Positions 9,506-18,322 of a stretch of 35,983 nucleotides of DNA are shown here, piece after piece (position 1 is the first letter of the stretch; every line of letters starts with the position of its first letter). The DNA lies in the NCBI GenBank assembly GCA_019428955.1, contig JAHYJF010000003.1:1-35983 (forward strand). The letters are read 5' to 3'. The translations under genes and the position numbers were made by a program. The notes beneath the pieces were generated by a model that ran no database searches, was not told the DNA's origin, and saw only the letters and a list, made by a program, of their open reading frames with translations. Origin of the DNA: Burkholderiaceae bacterium. Its GTDB lineage: Bacteria > Pseudomonadota > Gammaproteobacteria > Burkholderiales > Burkholderiaceae_E.

Positions 9506-11592
9506 TTCCGCCGGCGACGGGCCTCCTTGGGGTCCTCCGCGGCGGCGGCGGCCCGTAGCCCTGCAGCCCGGTCGACCGGCACCGCGACGCTCACCGGGGT
9601 GCCGACTGGCGGATGGAGTTCGGGCGGAAAGACCGCCAGTTTCTGCACGCCAGCCAGCTTGGCGCCACGGTCCGGTTCGAGGCCGCGGCGGTTGGTGCCG
9701 CCGGGCGGGCGCAGAGCCACCCCATCTATGATCTCGAGGTCGAACCACCAGCGCTTGACCCCGTTGATCGCGCCGGCGCCGATCTCGTCATCGTGGGCGA
9801 TCAGCCACGGGTGCTGCTCGGGGTGATCGATCGCCAGCCAGAGCAGGCGCCGTGATTCCTCGAGGTCCTCGCGGTTGTAGGGGCAGGTCTTCATGCACCG
9901 GCCGCAGGCCGAGCCGCGCAGGTTGGTCAGGCGGTACTTGGCACAGCGCTCGACGTCCGGCTTCCAGATCTCGTAACCGTTGTACATCCGCTTGGGACCG
10001 AACGAAATCGCGTTGCAGGGACACTCGCGGGCGCACTTGCGGCACAGTTCACAGAAGCTCTGCAAGCCGAAGTCGATCGGCCGGTCGGCAGTGAGTGGCA
10101 GGTCGGTGGTGACCAGCACCGATTTGGAGCGCGGCCCGATGAACGGATTGAGCACCAACTCGCCGATGCGCGGCAACTCTCCCAGCCCGGCCATCAGCAC
10201 CGCCGGGAGATGGAGCACTTCGGAGTGGGCGCTGGTATGGGAGCGGGCGCTCACGCCCAGGCGCTGCAAATGGGCGGCGATCACCCCGGCGACCAAGGCA
10301 CCGCGCAGGTAGGCCCGCATCGACTGGGCGCCAGAAATCCAGTCGTCGCCCGAAGCGCCCTCCATGGTCTCGAAGCCCTGGTCGAGCAGGATCACCAGCG
10401 CGAAGCGGTGGTAGGCCGCGATCGGCGCGCCGGTTTCATCGTGCGAGTAATACATCCAGGGCTCGGCGCGACAGACGCCGACCAGGTCGGCGCCCAGGAA
10501 GTAGGCCAGGGCCTTGAGCGCAGCGGCATTGCGCTCCGGGTCGTCCAGCTTGGGATCGAAGGTGGCGGGCGGTGCCGGCCCCCGGCCGCCCTGCAAAGGC
10601 ACCATGGCCCTGATCGGTGGGGTCATCGCCAACGCCAACGGGTGCTTGGTGGCGAACCGGCCCCGCTCAGCCTGGGCTTTGGGGCCGAGGTCCCCCGCGA
10701 GCCCGCGGGTAAAGAAGTCGGAGCGCTTGGTTACGCGTTGGATCTCGTCGCGCAGCACCAGCGTGGTCGGCTCGTCGACCCGGCGGATGCGCTCCATCGG
10801 GTAGCGCCCGAGGTGCAGCGCCCGGCTCGCCAGTTCCTCGTCCCACCACGACGGCCTGGTTCCGCCAGCGCCGTCGCGGGCTGCCTGGTCGGGAAAATCG
10901 GGCGTTGCGTCGGCCGCTAGCGGCAGGTCGCAGGCCATCGCGTAGTCGGTGGTGACCACCGCTATCCTGAAGCCGCGGCGCACCATCGGCGCCCGCAATT
11001 GCCCACCGTCGGCACTGGCGCGCGCCACGCCGGCACGCTGCGCGAGCCGTTCGATCATCAGGTTCTGGTCGAGCGCCACGTGACCGCGCGCGGCGTAGCC
11101 CAGCGCGCGCAGGTAGCCCGCCAGCACCACCGCGGTCTCGGCGCAGCGCAGGTCGGTCCAGGCCGCATTGCTGCCGGCGATCCACGACCAACCCGGAGCC
11201 CCCGGGGCGGGCTCGGGACCGAACTCGACCAGGAAGACCAGCGCATGGGTGGCCGCGCTGGCCGGCGCTGTGGTCCAGTCCGAAGGCTCGAGCTCACAGA
11301 CCCCGGCGCTGGTCGCATCCAGGAAGTAGGCGCTCGCTTTCAGGTTGTTGGCCCGCGCCTCGAGGTCGGCCGGCACCTGCCCCGGCTGCGGCGCTGCGAC
11401 GCCATCCAGCAGGGACAGGAACAGCTCGCGATAGGGCGGAAAGACCGCCGCAATCGCTGCGTCACCGGGCGCCGCAGCGTCGCCCGGCTGGCTGGCGGCG
11501 AGGATCGGCGCAGCCCGCTCGCGTGCCAGCCGCTCGGTGGGCAGCGGCCCGAGATGGAAGGGACGCTCGCTGTTAGAATGCCGTCGCGGCAC
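9502..11592 (-). CDS. Reductive dehalogenase homologue (cobalamin / two 4Fe-4S), cytoplasmic catabolic type
   Basis: About 696 residues from a GTG with AGGA nine bases upstream; a TTG at 11625 would give 707 but has no Shine-Dalgarno. Numbering here is from the GTG. The C-terminal half has two ferredoxin-like cysteine sets, C514-C517-C520-C524P and C550-C563-C566-C570P, typical of RdhA. Tyr428, Lys490 and Arg554 lie where I recall the catalytic Tyr426, Lys488 and Arg552 of NpRdhA from Nitratireductor. The N-terminal half (about 81-230) looks like a degenerate copy of the cobalamin-binding half (354-509). There is no Tat signal and no RdhB-type anchor gene nearby, so this is the soluble type related to NpRdhA/BhbA that dehalogenates aromatics for growth, not respiration. 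No fused reductase domain is present, so an external ferredoxin/flavodoxin system must supply electrons. The substrate is unknown. Confidence 0.88.
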
Positions 11593-11619
11593 CGGGCTGG
11601 TTCCTGCAGTTATGGACTC

Positions 11620-11665
11620 GGTCAAACCTGACCAAATGGTTAGTACTGGTTCGAATTGCTAAAAT
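11620..11665. promoter_or_regulatory. Divergent regulatory region with dyads and -10 box
   Basis: GGTCA-N4-TGACC (11620-11633) overlaps a second dyad ACCA-AA-TGGT (11631-11640). Downstream, TAAAAT at 11660-11665 would put the transcription start at about 11672, the A of the response regulator ATG, which also lacks a Shine-Dalgarno; the message may be leaderless. The dyads lie between the dehalogenase and regulator genes and may be operators for one or both. Confidence 0.5.
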
Positions 11666-11671
11666 GATTAC

Positions 11672-12358
11672 ATGCGCGTAGCAATAATAGACGACCATCC
11701 GATCGTACTGAAGGCCGTTTCTGACACGGTGTCCTACATTGATCGCGACTGCATCGTCGAGTCGTTCGGTGATCTCGAGTCGTTCCTGGCGGCCCGCGAG
11801 GCCGCGCCCGACCCCAACATGGTGCTGCTCGACCTGATCCTGCCGGGCTACGAAGGCGTCGAATCGGTCCTGCGCTGTCGCGAGTCCTGCCCCGACGTGC
11901 CGATCGTGGTCTTCTCGGGGATTACCGAACCGTCGACCGTGATGGCCGCGCTCGATGCCGGCGCCATGAGCGTGATCGCGAAGACCGCGTCCAGCAGTGA
12001 CCTGATCCGGGCGATCAGCATTGTCCTCGGTGGTGGCTACTATGTGCCGGAGGAGGCTTTGGGCGGTAGCGAGCTTGGCCCCGATTCGGCCAACGGCGCC
12101 GTCCACAACCTCGGACGAGTTTCCAACCGCAAGGCGATGGAAGGGCTCACCGAACGCCAGCAGCACGTCCTGCGGCTGCTCCTGCGCGGCGCGCCCAACA
12201 AGCGCATCGGGGCCGAATTGCAGCTCTCCGAGAACACCGTCAAATCCCATGTCAGCGCGATTCTGCGCACGCTGGGCGTGCGCAATCGCACCGAGGCGGT
12301 GCTCGCGGCCCACCGCCTGAACCTCAGCCACCAGTTGGGCGTTCCCATCGAGCACTGA
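11672..12358 (+). CDS. Orphan response regulator, NarL/FixJ (LuxR) family
   Basis: A 228-residue two-domain transcription factor. The receiver domain has the acidic pair D7-D8, phosphoacceptor D54 (LLDLILPG), a serine at S82 and the switch lysine K104. After a linker, the C-terminal LuxR-type helix-turn-helix reads LTERQQHVLRLLLRGAPNKRIG, then LSENTVKSHVSAIL. No histidine kinase is encoded in the window, so the partner is elsewhere. It is divergent from the reductive dehalogenase gene, with fewer than 80 bp between their starts, which makes it a natural candidate to control that gene. ATG 11672 has no ribosome-binding site and may be at the transcript 5' end. Confidence 0.93.
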   Translation: MRVAIIDDHPIVLKAVSDTVSYIDRDCIVESFGDLESFLAAREAAPDPNMVLLDLILPGYEGVESVLRCRESCPDVPIVVFSGITEPSTVMAALDAGAMSVIAKTASSSDLIRAISIVLGGGYYVPEEALGGSELGPDSANGAVHNLGRVSNRKAMEGLTERQQHVLRLLLRGAPNKRIGAELQLSENTVKSHVSAILRTLGVRNRTEAVLAAHRLNLSHQLGVPIEH

Positions 12359-12360
12359 GT

Positions 12361-12393
12361 GGCCATTGCGCCGGCGAGCGCGCCGGCGCGGCC
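12361..12393. terminator. Strong GC hairpin between convergent genes
   Basis: GCGCCGGCG (12368-12376) pairs with CGCCGGCGC (12381-12389) over a 4-nt loop, and outer GGCC arms extend the stem past an ATT bulge. It lies between the stops of the response regulator and the convergent SDR gene. There is no U-tract, so it could act as a bidirectional terminator only with help. Confidence 0.55.
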
Positions 12394-12403
12394 TCCAACT
12401 GCC

Positions 12404-13183
12404 TCAGCCGCGCCCGACGAAGGGCATCCTGGTGGCCATGATGGTCATGAACAGCACGTTGGTATCGAGCGGCAGGTTGGCCATCTGCAATACCGCCCGG
12501 CCGACCAGGGTGACATCGATCTGGGGCTCGGGACGAACGCTACCGTCGGGCTGGGCGACCCCCTGCTTCATGCGCTCGGTCATCTCGGTGGCGGCATTGC
12601 CGATGTCGATCTGTCCGCAGGCGATATCAAAATTGCGCCCGTCGAGCGCCGCCGAGCGGGTCAGACCGGTCACGCCGTGCTTGGTCGCCGTGTAGGGCGC
12701 GGAGTTGGGCCGCGGCGCGTGCGCCGAGATCGACCCGTTGTTGATTATCCGTCCACCGCGCGGGACTTGTTTCTTCATCAGACGGAACGCTTCCTGGGTG
12801 CAGAGAAAGGTCCCGGTCAGGTTGGCCGCGACCACTGCCTGCCACTGCTCGAAACTGAGTTCCTCGAGGGGTACCGCCGGGGCCCCCCTGCCGGCATTGT
12901 TGAATAGCACGTCGAGGCGGCCGAACACTTCTTCGGTGCGCGCGAACAGTGCTCGCACCGAGGTTGGGTCGCCCACGTCGGTGGCGACCGCCAGAGTCCG
13001 GTCGGCCGGCAAGCCAGCATCGGCAATGACCCGCTCGAGCGCCTCGCGACGGCGCCCCGCCAGAACCACCCGGAAACCATCGCCGAGCAGGGCCAGCGTT
13101 GCCGCCCGCCCAATGCCGGTGCCGGCGCCGGTCACCAATGCCACCCGATCAGTGCTCGCCCCGGTCCCTTCGTGCTCGCTCAT
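12404..13183 (-). CDS. Short-chain dehydrogenase/reductase (classical SDR)
   Basis: A 259-residue NAD(P)-dependent oxidoreductase of the classical SDR family. The cofactor motif TGAGTGIG lies near residues 19-26, NNAG near residue 94, the catalytic serine in NGSIS and the YTATK tyrosine-lysine pair. An arginine pair after beta-2 (AGRRREAL) suggests NADP preference. The substrate cannot be assigned. ATG 13183 has GGAGGT eight bases upstream, one of the best ribosome sites in the window. It is divergent from glutathione reductase with 116 bp between. Confidence 0.9.
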   Translation of the reverse strand: MSEHEGTGASTDRVALVTGAGTGIGRAATLALLGDGFRVVLAGRRREALERVIADAGLPADRTLAVATDVGDPTSVRALFARTEEVFGRLDVLFNNAGRGAPAVPLEELSFEQWQAVVAANLTGTFLCTQEAFRLMKKQVPRGGRIINNGSISAHAPRPNSAPYTATKHGVTGLTRSAALDGRNFDIACGQIDIGNAATEMTERMKQGVAQPDGSVRPEPQIDVTLVGRAVLQMANLPLDTNVLFMTIMATRMPFVGRG

Positions 13184-13299
13184 GTCGTCTACCTCCGCGC
13201 TGGCAGCGGCGCCGACCCATGCGCCTTTGCCCAGATGTCACAATACCGATTTTGGATGGTAGCGCAAAGCTTGCGGTGCCGAATCGCGCGGAGCAGAAG

Positions 13300-14652
13300 A
13301 TGACTGAATACGACTATGACCTGTTCACGATCGGTGCCGGCTCCGGCGGGGTGCGCGCGAGCCGCTTCGCCGCCCAGCTCGGCGCCCGCGTGGCGGTGGC
13401 CGAGGACCGTGACCTGGGCGGTACCTGCGTCAATGTCGGCTGTGTCCCCAAGAAACTGCTTTCCTACGCTGCCCACTACCACGGTGACTTCGAGGATGCC
13501 GCGGGCTTCGGCTGGAGCGTGCCGCCGGCCGAGTTCGACTGGCCGACGCTGATCGCCAACAAGGACCGCGAGATCGCCCGGCTCAACGGGGTCTACGAAG
13601 AGATCCTCGGCGATGCCGGCGTGACGCTGCTGCGCGGTCGCGCCACCGTGCTCGACGCCCACACCGTGGCAATCGGCGATCAGCAGATCAGCGCCCGGCA
13701 CATCCTGGTGGCCACCGGCGGTCGACCGACCAAACCCGATTTGCCGGGAATCGAACACGCGATCACTTCCGACGAGGCCTTTCATCTCGCCGCCCTGCCC
13801 CGGCGCGTGCTGATCTACGGCGGTGGCTATATCGCCGTCGAGTTCGCATCGATCTTTGCCGGGCTCGGCGTGGAGGTAACGCTGGTCTACCGGGGCGCGC
13901 AGATCCTGCGCGGCTTCGACAGCGACCTGGGCGCGACCCTGGCCGCCGAAATGGTCAGGAATGGAGTGGCGATCCGGCTGCAGACGCAATTGCAGGGGAT
14001 CGTGCGCGACGCCGCGGGCCTGACGGTCAGTCTTGACGACGGCACCGAGCTCACCGTCGACAGCGTGCTCGCGGCCACCGGCCGCTCGCCCAATACCGTC
14101 GGGCTCGGGCTGGAAGCCGCCGGGGTCGGGCTGGACCAACGCGGCGCCGTTCGCGTCGCCGCCGACTACCGCAGCAATATCCCGTCGATCCTCGCGATCG
14201 GCGACGTCATCGACCGGGTACAACTGACCCCGGTGGCGCTGGCCGAGGGCGTGTATGTCGCCGAGCTGCTGTTTGGCGCTGGCCGAGCGCCCATCAACTA
14301 CGAGAACATCGCCACCGCGGTGTTCAGCCACCCCAACGTCGGCACGGTGGGGCTGAGCGAAGCGCAGGCGCTCGCGCGCGGCGCGGTGCGGATCTTCCGT
14401 TCACGCTTCCGCGCGCTGCGCCACACGCTTTCCGGACGCGACGAACAGACCTTGATGAAAATCGTCGTCGATGCCGCCAGCGACCGCGTGCTCGGCGTCC
14501 ACATGGTGGGACCGGACGCGGGCGAGATCATCCAGGGGTTTGCCGTGGCCTTGCAGTGCGGCGCGACCAAGGCACAGTTCGACGCCACGATCGGGATTCA
14601 CCCCACCTCGGCGGAGGAATTCGTAACCATGAGAACGCCGGTCACGCCCTGA
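13300..14652 (+). CDS. gor: Glutathione-disulfide reductase
   Basis: A 450-residue flavoenzyme, the same length as E. coli Gor, that reduces glutathione disulfide with NADPH in the cytoplasm. The FAD motif GAGSGG (12-17), the redox-active C43-VNVG-C48, the NAD(P) motif GGGYIAVEFASIFAGLG followed by arginines, and the C-terminal HPTSAEE with the catalytic histidine are all visible. ATG 13300 has GGAG seven bases upstream; the frame is open back to 13099 but without similarity. With gshB at 32-33 kb and a GST-type fusion at 21-22 kb, the window encodes several glutathione functions in unlinked units. Confidence 0.95.
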   Translation: MTEYDYDLFTIGAGSGGVRASRFAAQLGARVAVAEDRDLGGTCVNVGCVPKKLLSYAAHYHGDFEDAAGFGWSVPPAEFDWPTLIANKDREIARLNGVYEEILGDAGVTLLRGRATVLDAHTVAIGDQQISARHILVATGGRPTKPDLPGIEHAITSDEAFHLAALPRRVLIYGGGYIAVEFASIFAGLGVEVTLVYRGAQILRGFDSDLGATLAAEMVRNGVAIRLQTQLQGIVRDAAGLTVSLDDGTELTVDSVLAATGRSPNTVGLGLEAAGVGLDQRGAVRVAADYRSNIPSILAIGDVIDRVQLTPVALAEGVYVAELLFGAGRAPINYENIATAVFSHPNVGTVGLSEAQALARGAVRIFRSRFRALRHTLSGRDEQTLMKIVVDAASDRVLGVHMVGPDAGEIIQGFAVALQCGATKAQFDATIGIHPTSAEEFVTMRTPVTP

Positions 14653-14660
14653 GGGCAAGC

Positions 14661-15260
14661 CTAATGGCGCTCGCTGCGCCCGGGTAGAGTGCGCAGCCGC
14701 TCATGGAAGCTGAAGGCCGCCTCGATCATCGCCTCGATCAGTTCCTGGCGGTGTTCCGGGGCGACCGCGGCGCTCACCTCACCGGTCTCGAAATCGATTT
14801 CCTCGGCCAGAGTTTCGAACGGCTCGAACAGCGCGCCGGTATCCTCGGCCTCTTCCAACTGGTCCCAGACCTCGGGGTGCACCGTTATGCCGCGCAGGAA
14901 CCCGACCGCCCAGAGGTTGCCCTGCGGGGTGCCGTCGTCGTCGTGCATCAGGATCGGCGCAAAGCCCTCGCCAGCCGACAGCGCTTCGGCGACCGACATC
15001 AGGTGGCGCTCGAGCAATTCCTTGAACTCGCGACCTTCGTCCTCGGAGCTGAAAACCGGCTCCTCGTCATCGTCGAGGCCGAGAATCTCGGGCAGCAACT
15101 CCTCGACATCGATGTCATCAGGGGTGCAGGCGACGGCCGCCATGAAGCCGTCGAGCTCCTCCAGGAGCATGGCGGTATCGGGGCTGAGGGCATCGAGGAA
15201 ACCGTCGACGCGATTGAGATCGTCGTCGCCGAGCGGCTGGGCGGAGCTGGTGGTATTCAT
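14661..15260 (-). CDS. UPF0149 (YgfB/YecA) family protein
   Basis: A 199-residue acidic protein of the UPF0149 family. The conserved core LEELDGFMAAVACTPDDI (residues about 34-51), the WAVGFLRGI helix and the C-terminal helical region are recognisable. It has no C-terminal SEC-C zinc motif, which many YecA proteins carry. Its biochemical role is unknown. The stop lies 8 bp from the convergent gor stop. The ATG at 15260 has no Shine-Dalgarno and follows a perfect -10 box by six bases, so the message may be leaderless. Confidence 0.88.
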   Translation of the reverse strand: MNTTSSAQPLGDDDLNRVDGFLDALSPDTAMLLEELDGFMAAVACTPDDIDVEELLPEILGLDDDEEPVFSSEDEGREFKELLERHLMSVAEALSAGEGFAPILMHDDDGTPQGNLWAVGFLRGITVHPEVWDQLEEAEDTGALFEPFETLAEEIDFETGEVSAAVAPEHRQELIEAMIEAAFSFHERLRTLPGRSERH

Positions 15261-15266
15261 CGGGCA

Positions 15267-15295
15267 ATTATAGTCGGCTTCAAAGCGCCAACCAA
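15267..15295 (-). promoter_or_regulatory. Sigma70-type promoter for the UPF0149 gene, probably leaderless
   Basis: On the minus strand, TTGGTT (15295-15290) is separated by exactly 17 bp from a perfect TATAAT (15272-15267). The start site expected about seven bases downstream falls on the A of the ATG at 15260. The lack of a ribosome-binding site agrees with this. Confidence 0.6.
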
Positions 15296-15404
15296 TGCCT
15301 GAACGAGCACCTCGAGGGGGCTGCGCCGGGGCGCTTCCCAAGTTATCATCTGCCGTGATCGCACCAACCAGGTGGCACGCGGCACGCCGGGAGGAAGAGC
15401 GCAT

Positions 15405-16018
15405 ATGACCGAACCGAAAGGCCTCGAGCGCCTGCTCGAAAACAACCGCGGCTGGGTTGTCGAGCGCCTTAGTCATGATCCGCGATTCTTCTCGCGCCTT
15501 TCGGGCCAGCAGGCGCCGGAATTCCTGTGGATCGGGTGCTCCGACTCGCGGGTGCCGGCCAACCAGATCACCGGGCTCGATCCCGGCGAGGTATTCGTGC
15601 ACCGCAACGTCGCCAACGTGGTGGCCCATCCGACCTCAACCTGCTCTCGGTGCTCCAGTTCGGGATCGACGTACTGCGCATCCGGCACATCATCGTCTGC
15701 GGCCACTACGGCTGCGCCGGAATCCATGCCGCGATCACCGGCACCAGGGTCGGGCTGGCCGGCAACTGGCTGCGCCACGTTGCCGATATCGCCGAACGCC
15801 ATGAGGATGAACTCGCCGCGCTCCCGCTAGCCGAACGACTCCGGCTGATGTGCCGGCTCAACGTCGCGGAGCAGGTGCGCAACGTGGTCCGCAGCTCGGT
15901 GGTGGGCGACGCCTGGGCCCGCGGCCAGTCGCTGAGCGTGAACGGCCTGGTCTACGATCTGCACGACGGCATCCTCCACGACCTCGGCATCACGGTGAGC
16001 GGGCCGGTCGCGAGGTAG
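15405..16018 (+). pseudogene. can: Beta-carbonic anhydrase, interrupted by a 1-base frameshift
   Basis: This is a beta-class carbonic anhydrase (CO2/bicarbonate interconversion, zinc enzyme) of about 204 residues if restored. The first frame runs to NVVAH (residue 75) and the second resumes with DLNLLSVLQFG; the family reads NVVAHTDLN here, so one base is missing at about 15629-15631. All zinc ligands and the Asp/Arg dyad are intact across the two frames: C45, D47, R49, H101 and C104, a constant +3 from E. coli Can as I recall it. ATG 15405 has GGAGGAA upstream. The break is either a consensus error or a recent inactivation; the rest of the gene shows no decay. The site is not an obvious slippery heptamer. 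Confidence 0.9.
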
Positions 16019-16064
16019 CCGGGCGCCGCGCCTCGTGCCACTCGCTGGGACTCGCGGCGGCGCG

Positions 16065-18215
16065 TCACCACATCCCGCGCATCGTCGCGGCGACGTCGAG
16101 CGGGGCGCCGGCCGGCGCCCCCAGCTCCCGGTCAGGATCGGTGACGGCCGGTGCGACGGTCTCGAAACAGCCCAGCACTGCCGGGGTGAGGAAGCGGCTG
16201 CGGGCGCCGTGCACGTAGGCGCCCCCCAGGCGCGGCTGGTGGGTGACGTAGTAGCGCAGCGGCTCGATCAGGTGGAGCCGGTCGCGCGCCCGGGTGATCG
16301 CCACGTAGAGCAGGCGGCGCTCCTCCTCGATCGCCGCGGCGTTCCCCGCGGTAAACTCGTTGGGAAAATTGCCGTCGGCGACGTTGAGCACGTAGACCGA
16401 GTCCCACTCCTGCCCCTTGGCCGAGTGCACCGTCGAGAGAATCAGGTAGTCCTCGTCGCGCAGCGGATCGCCGGCGAGATCTCCGCTCGCCTGGGGCGGA
16501 TCCAGCGTCAGCTCGGTGAGGAAACGCTCGCGGCAGGCGAACTCTCCCGAGATGTTGGCCAGCATGTCGAGGTCCGCGGCGCGCACCCCGGCGTCGTCAT
16601 AGCACCGCTCGAGCAGCGGCTGGTACCAGCGCCGGACTTGTGCGACCTGTCCCGGCCAGGGCGTGGCCGGATCGACCAGAACCGTCATCAATCGCGCGAA
16701 ACCCTGCCACTGCTCGCCGTCGGTGGCCGGCGCCGCGAAGCTCGCCAGGGCCGCAAACGTTGCCCTGGGGCGCGGCTCGGCCGCAGCATCCAGCGACGGA
16801 GCGGGCGCGGCAGCAGCGAGATGCTCGAGGCAGCGCTGCGCGCTCCTGGGGCCAACGCCGGCCATCAGCTGCAGGGCACGAAATGCCGCGATGCCGTTCC
16901 TGGGGTTGTCGGCCCAGCGCAGCACGGCGAGCAGATCCTTGACATGGGCGCTCTCGAGAAATTTCAGCCCGCCGTATTTGACGAAGGGAATGTTGGAGCG
17001 CAGCAATTCGACTTCGAGCACGTCGCTGTGGTGGCTACTGCGAAACAGCACCGCCTGGCGGCGCAGCGCGGTCCCGGCCTCGCGCGCCTCGAGCACTTCG
17101 CGGATCACATACTCGGCCTGGGCCCGGTCGTCGAGCACCGTGGCCAGCCGCGGCGACACACCCTTGCCCAGAACCCGCGCGGCGCGCAAAGTCTTGGGGT
17201 ATTGTCGTGAGCCTTCGGCGATCAGCGCGTTGGCGGCATCGAGCACGGCCTGCACCGAGCGGTAGTTCTCCTCAAGGGTCACGCGCCGCGCGGGCGGTGC
17301 GAAGTTCTCCGGGAATGCCAGGATATTGCCGACGTCGGCGGCGCGAAAGCGATAGATCGACTGGGCGTCATCGCCGACCACCGTGACGCCGGCGCCATCG
17401 GGCTTGATCGCCAGCAGGATGCTGGCCTGCAACGCGTTGGTGTCCTGGTACTCGTCGACCAGCACGTGATCGAAACGCGCGCCAATCTCACGGGCCACCG
17501 CCTGGTCCTGCACCCCCGCATGCCACCACAGCAGCAGGTCGTCGTAATCGAGCACGCCGTGCACTTGCTTGCGCTCGACGTAGCCGCGAAACAGCTGCTG
17601 CAGCTGGGCGAGCCACTGGCGGCACCAGGGGTAGTGCTCGTCGAGCACCTGCTCGAGCGGCCAGCCGGTGTTGACCCGGTAGGAATAGATTGCCAGGCAG
17701 GCGTCCTTGCGCGGGAAACGCCGCCGCTCGGAGGAGAAGCCGCAGTCGTGGCGGACCACATCGAGCAGATCGGCGGAATCGCCCCGGTCGAGAATCCCGA
17801 AACCGGGATCGAGTCCGAGGCGCGCGGCGTAATGGCGCAGGAGGCGCGCCCCGATGGCGTGAAAGGTTCCGGCCCAGCGCAGGCGAACCGTGGCGGCGTG
17901 GTTGCCACCGTGGCGCTCAGTCAGCGCCTGGAACACCAGCCGCTCGGCGCGCCTGATCATTTCCTGAGCCGCCCGCCGACTGAAGGTGAGCAGCAGGATC
18001 CGGTCGGGGTCGACTCCCGCCATCACCAGGTGCGCCACCCGGTGTGCCAGCGTCGCGGTCTTGCCGGTTCCGGCGCCCGCGATCACCAGCAGCGGACCGG
18101 CCGCGAAATTGCCCTGGTCATCGACCTCGCCCCAAGTGGCGGCGAGTCGCTGCTGCGGGTTCAGCCGTTCAAGCCAAAGCGGCGTTGTGGCTGGTGATTG
18201 CTTGACTCCTGGCAT
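16065..18215 (-). CDS. UvrD/Rep-like superfamily I DNA helicase
   Basis: A 716-residue ATP-dependent 3'-5' DNA helicase. Motifs in order are GAGTGKT (Walker A), LTFSRRAAQEM (Ia), VDEYQDTN (II), GDDAQSIYRFRAAD (III), LEENYRS (IV), STVHSAKGQEWDSVYV (V) and RLLYVAITRARDRLHL (VI), with 1B/2B insertions in between. It would act in repair or replication restart. The ATG at 18215 lies 21 bp from a LexA-box-like sequence, which argues for SOS control and a UvrD-like role. It is convergent with the carbonic anhydrase gene; a GC-rich dyad (16023-16063) lies in the gap. It is slightly shorter than E. coli UvrD (720 residues). Confidence 0.94.
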   Translation of the reverse strand: MPGVKQSPATTPLWLERLNPQQRLAATWGEVDDQGNFAAGPLLVIAGAGTGKTATLAHRVAHLVMAGVDPDRILLLTFSRRAAQEMIRRAERLVFQALTERHGGNHAATVRLRWAGTFHAIGARLLRHYAARLGLDPGFGILDRGDSADLLDVVRHDCGFSSERRRFPRKDACLAIYSYRVNTGWPLEQVLDEHYPWCRQWLAQLQQLFRGYVERKQVHGVLDYDDLLLWWHAGVQDQAVAREIGARFDHVLVDEYQDTNALQASILLAIKPDGAGVTVVGDDAQSIYRFRAADVGNILAFPENFAPPARRVTLEENYRSVQAVLDAANALIAEGSRQYPKTLRAARVLGKGVSPRLATVLDDRAQAEYVIREVLEAREAGTALRRQAVLFRSSHHSDVLEVELLRSNIPFVKYGGLKFLESAHVKDLLAVLRWADNPRNGIAAFRALQLMAGVGPRSAQRCLEHLAAAAPAPSLDAAAEPRPRATFAALASFAAPATDGEQWQGFARLMTVLVDPATPWPGQVAQVRRWYQPLLERCYDDAGVRAADLDMLANISGEFACRERFLTELTLDPPQASGDLAGDPLRDEDYLILSTVHSAKGQEWDSVYVLNVADGNFPNEFTAGNAAAIEEERRLLYVAITRARDRLHLIEPLRYYVTHQPRLGGAYVHGARSRFLTPAVLGCFETVAPAVTDPDRELGAPAGAPLDVAATMRGMW

Positions 18216-18236
18216 GGATGCAGTCTAGCCCAAAGA

Positions 18237-18252
18237 CTGTATATACATCCAG
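18237..18252 (-). promoter_or_regulatory. LexA-box-like operator upstream of the helicase
   Basis: CTGTATATACATCCAG matches the CTG-N10-CAG layout of the LexA box and keeps seven of the eight positions of CTGT-N8-ACAG. It is very like the E. coli uvrD box as I recall it. On the minus strand its TATATA core could also be the helicase -10 element, so bound LexA would block transcription. Confidence 0.65.
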
Positions 18253-18322
18253 ACCAAAGGGTCGGCAAAGCCTCCCAGATCGGTCATAATGGACTATCTG
18301 CAATCGGAATCAGGGAGGAGCC

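Noticed and set aside
12361..12393. GC-rich dyad considered as a REP-type or mobile-element end
   Set aside because: I saw no second copy in the window and no target duplication; its place between two stops suits a transcript end.
15620..15640. Programmed ribosomal frameshift in the carbonic anhydrase gene
   Set aside because: The bases at the shift (CCCATCCGACC) do not form a usual slippery heptamer, and no stimulatory hairpin or stop is placed to support it.
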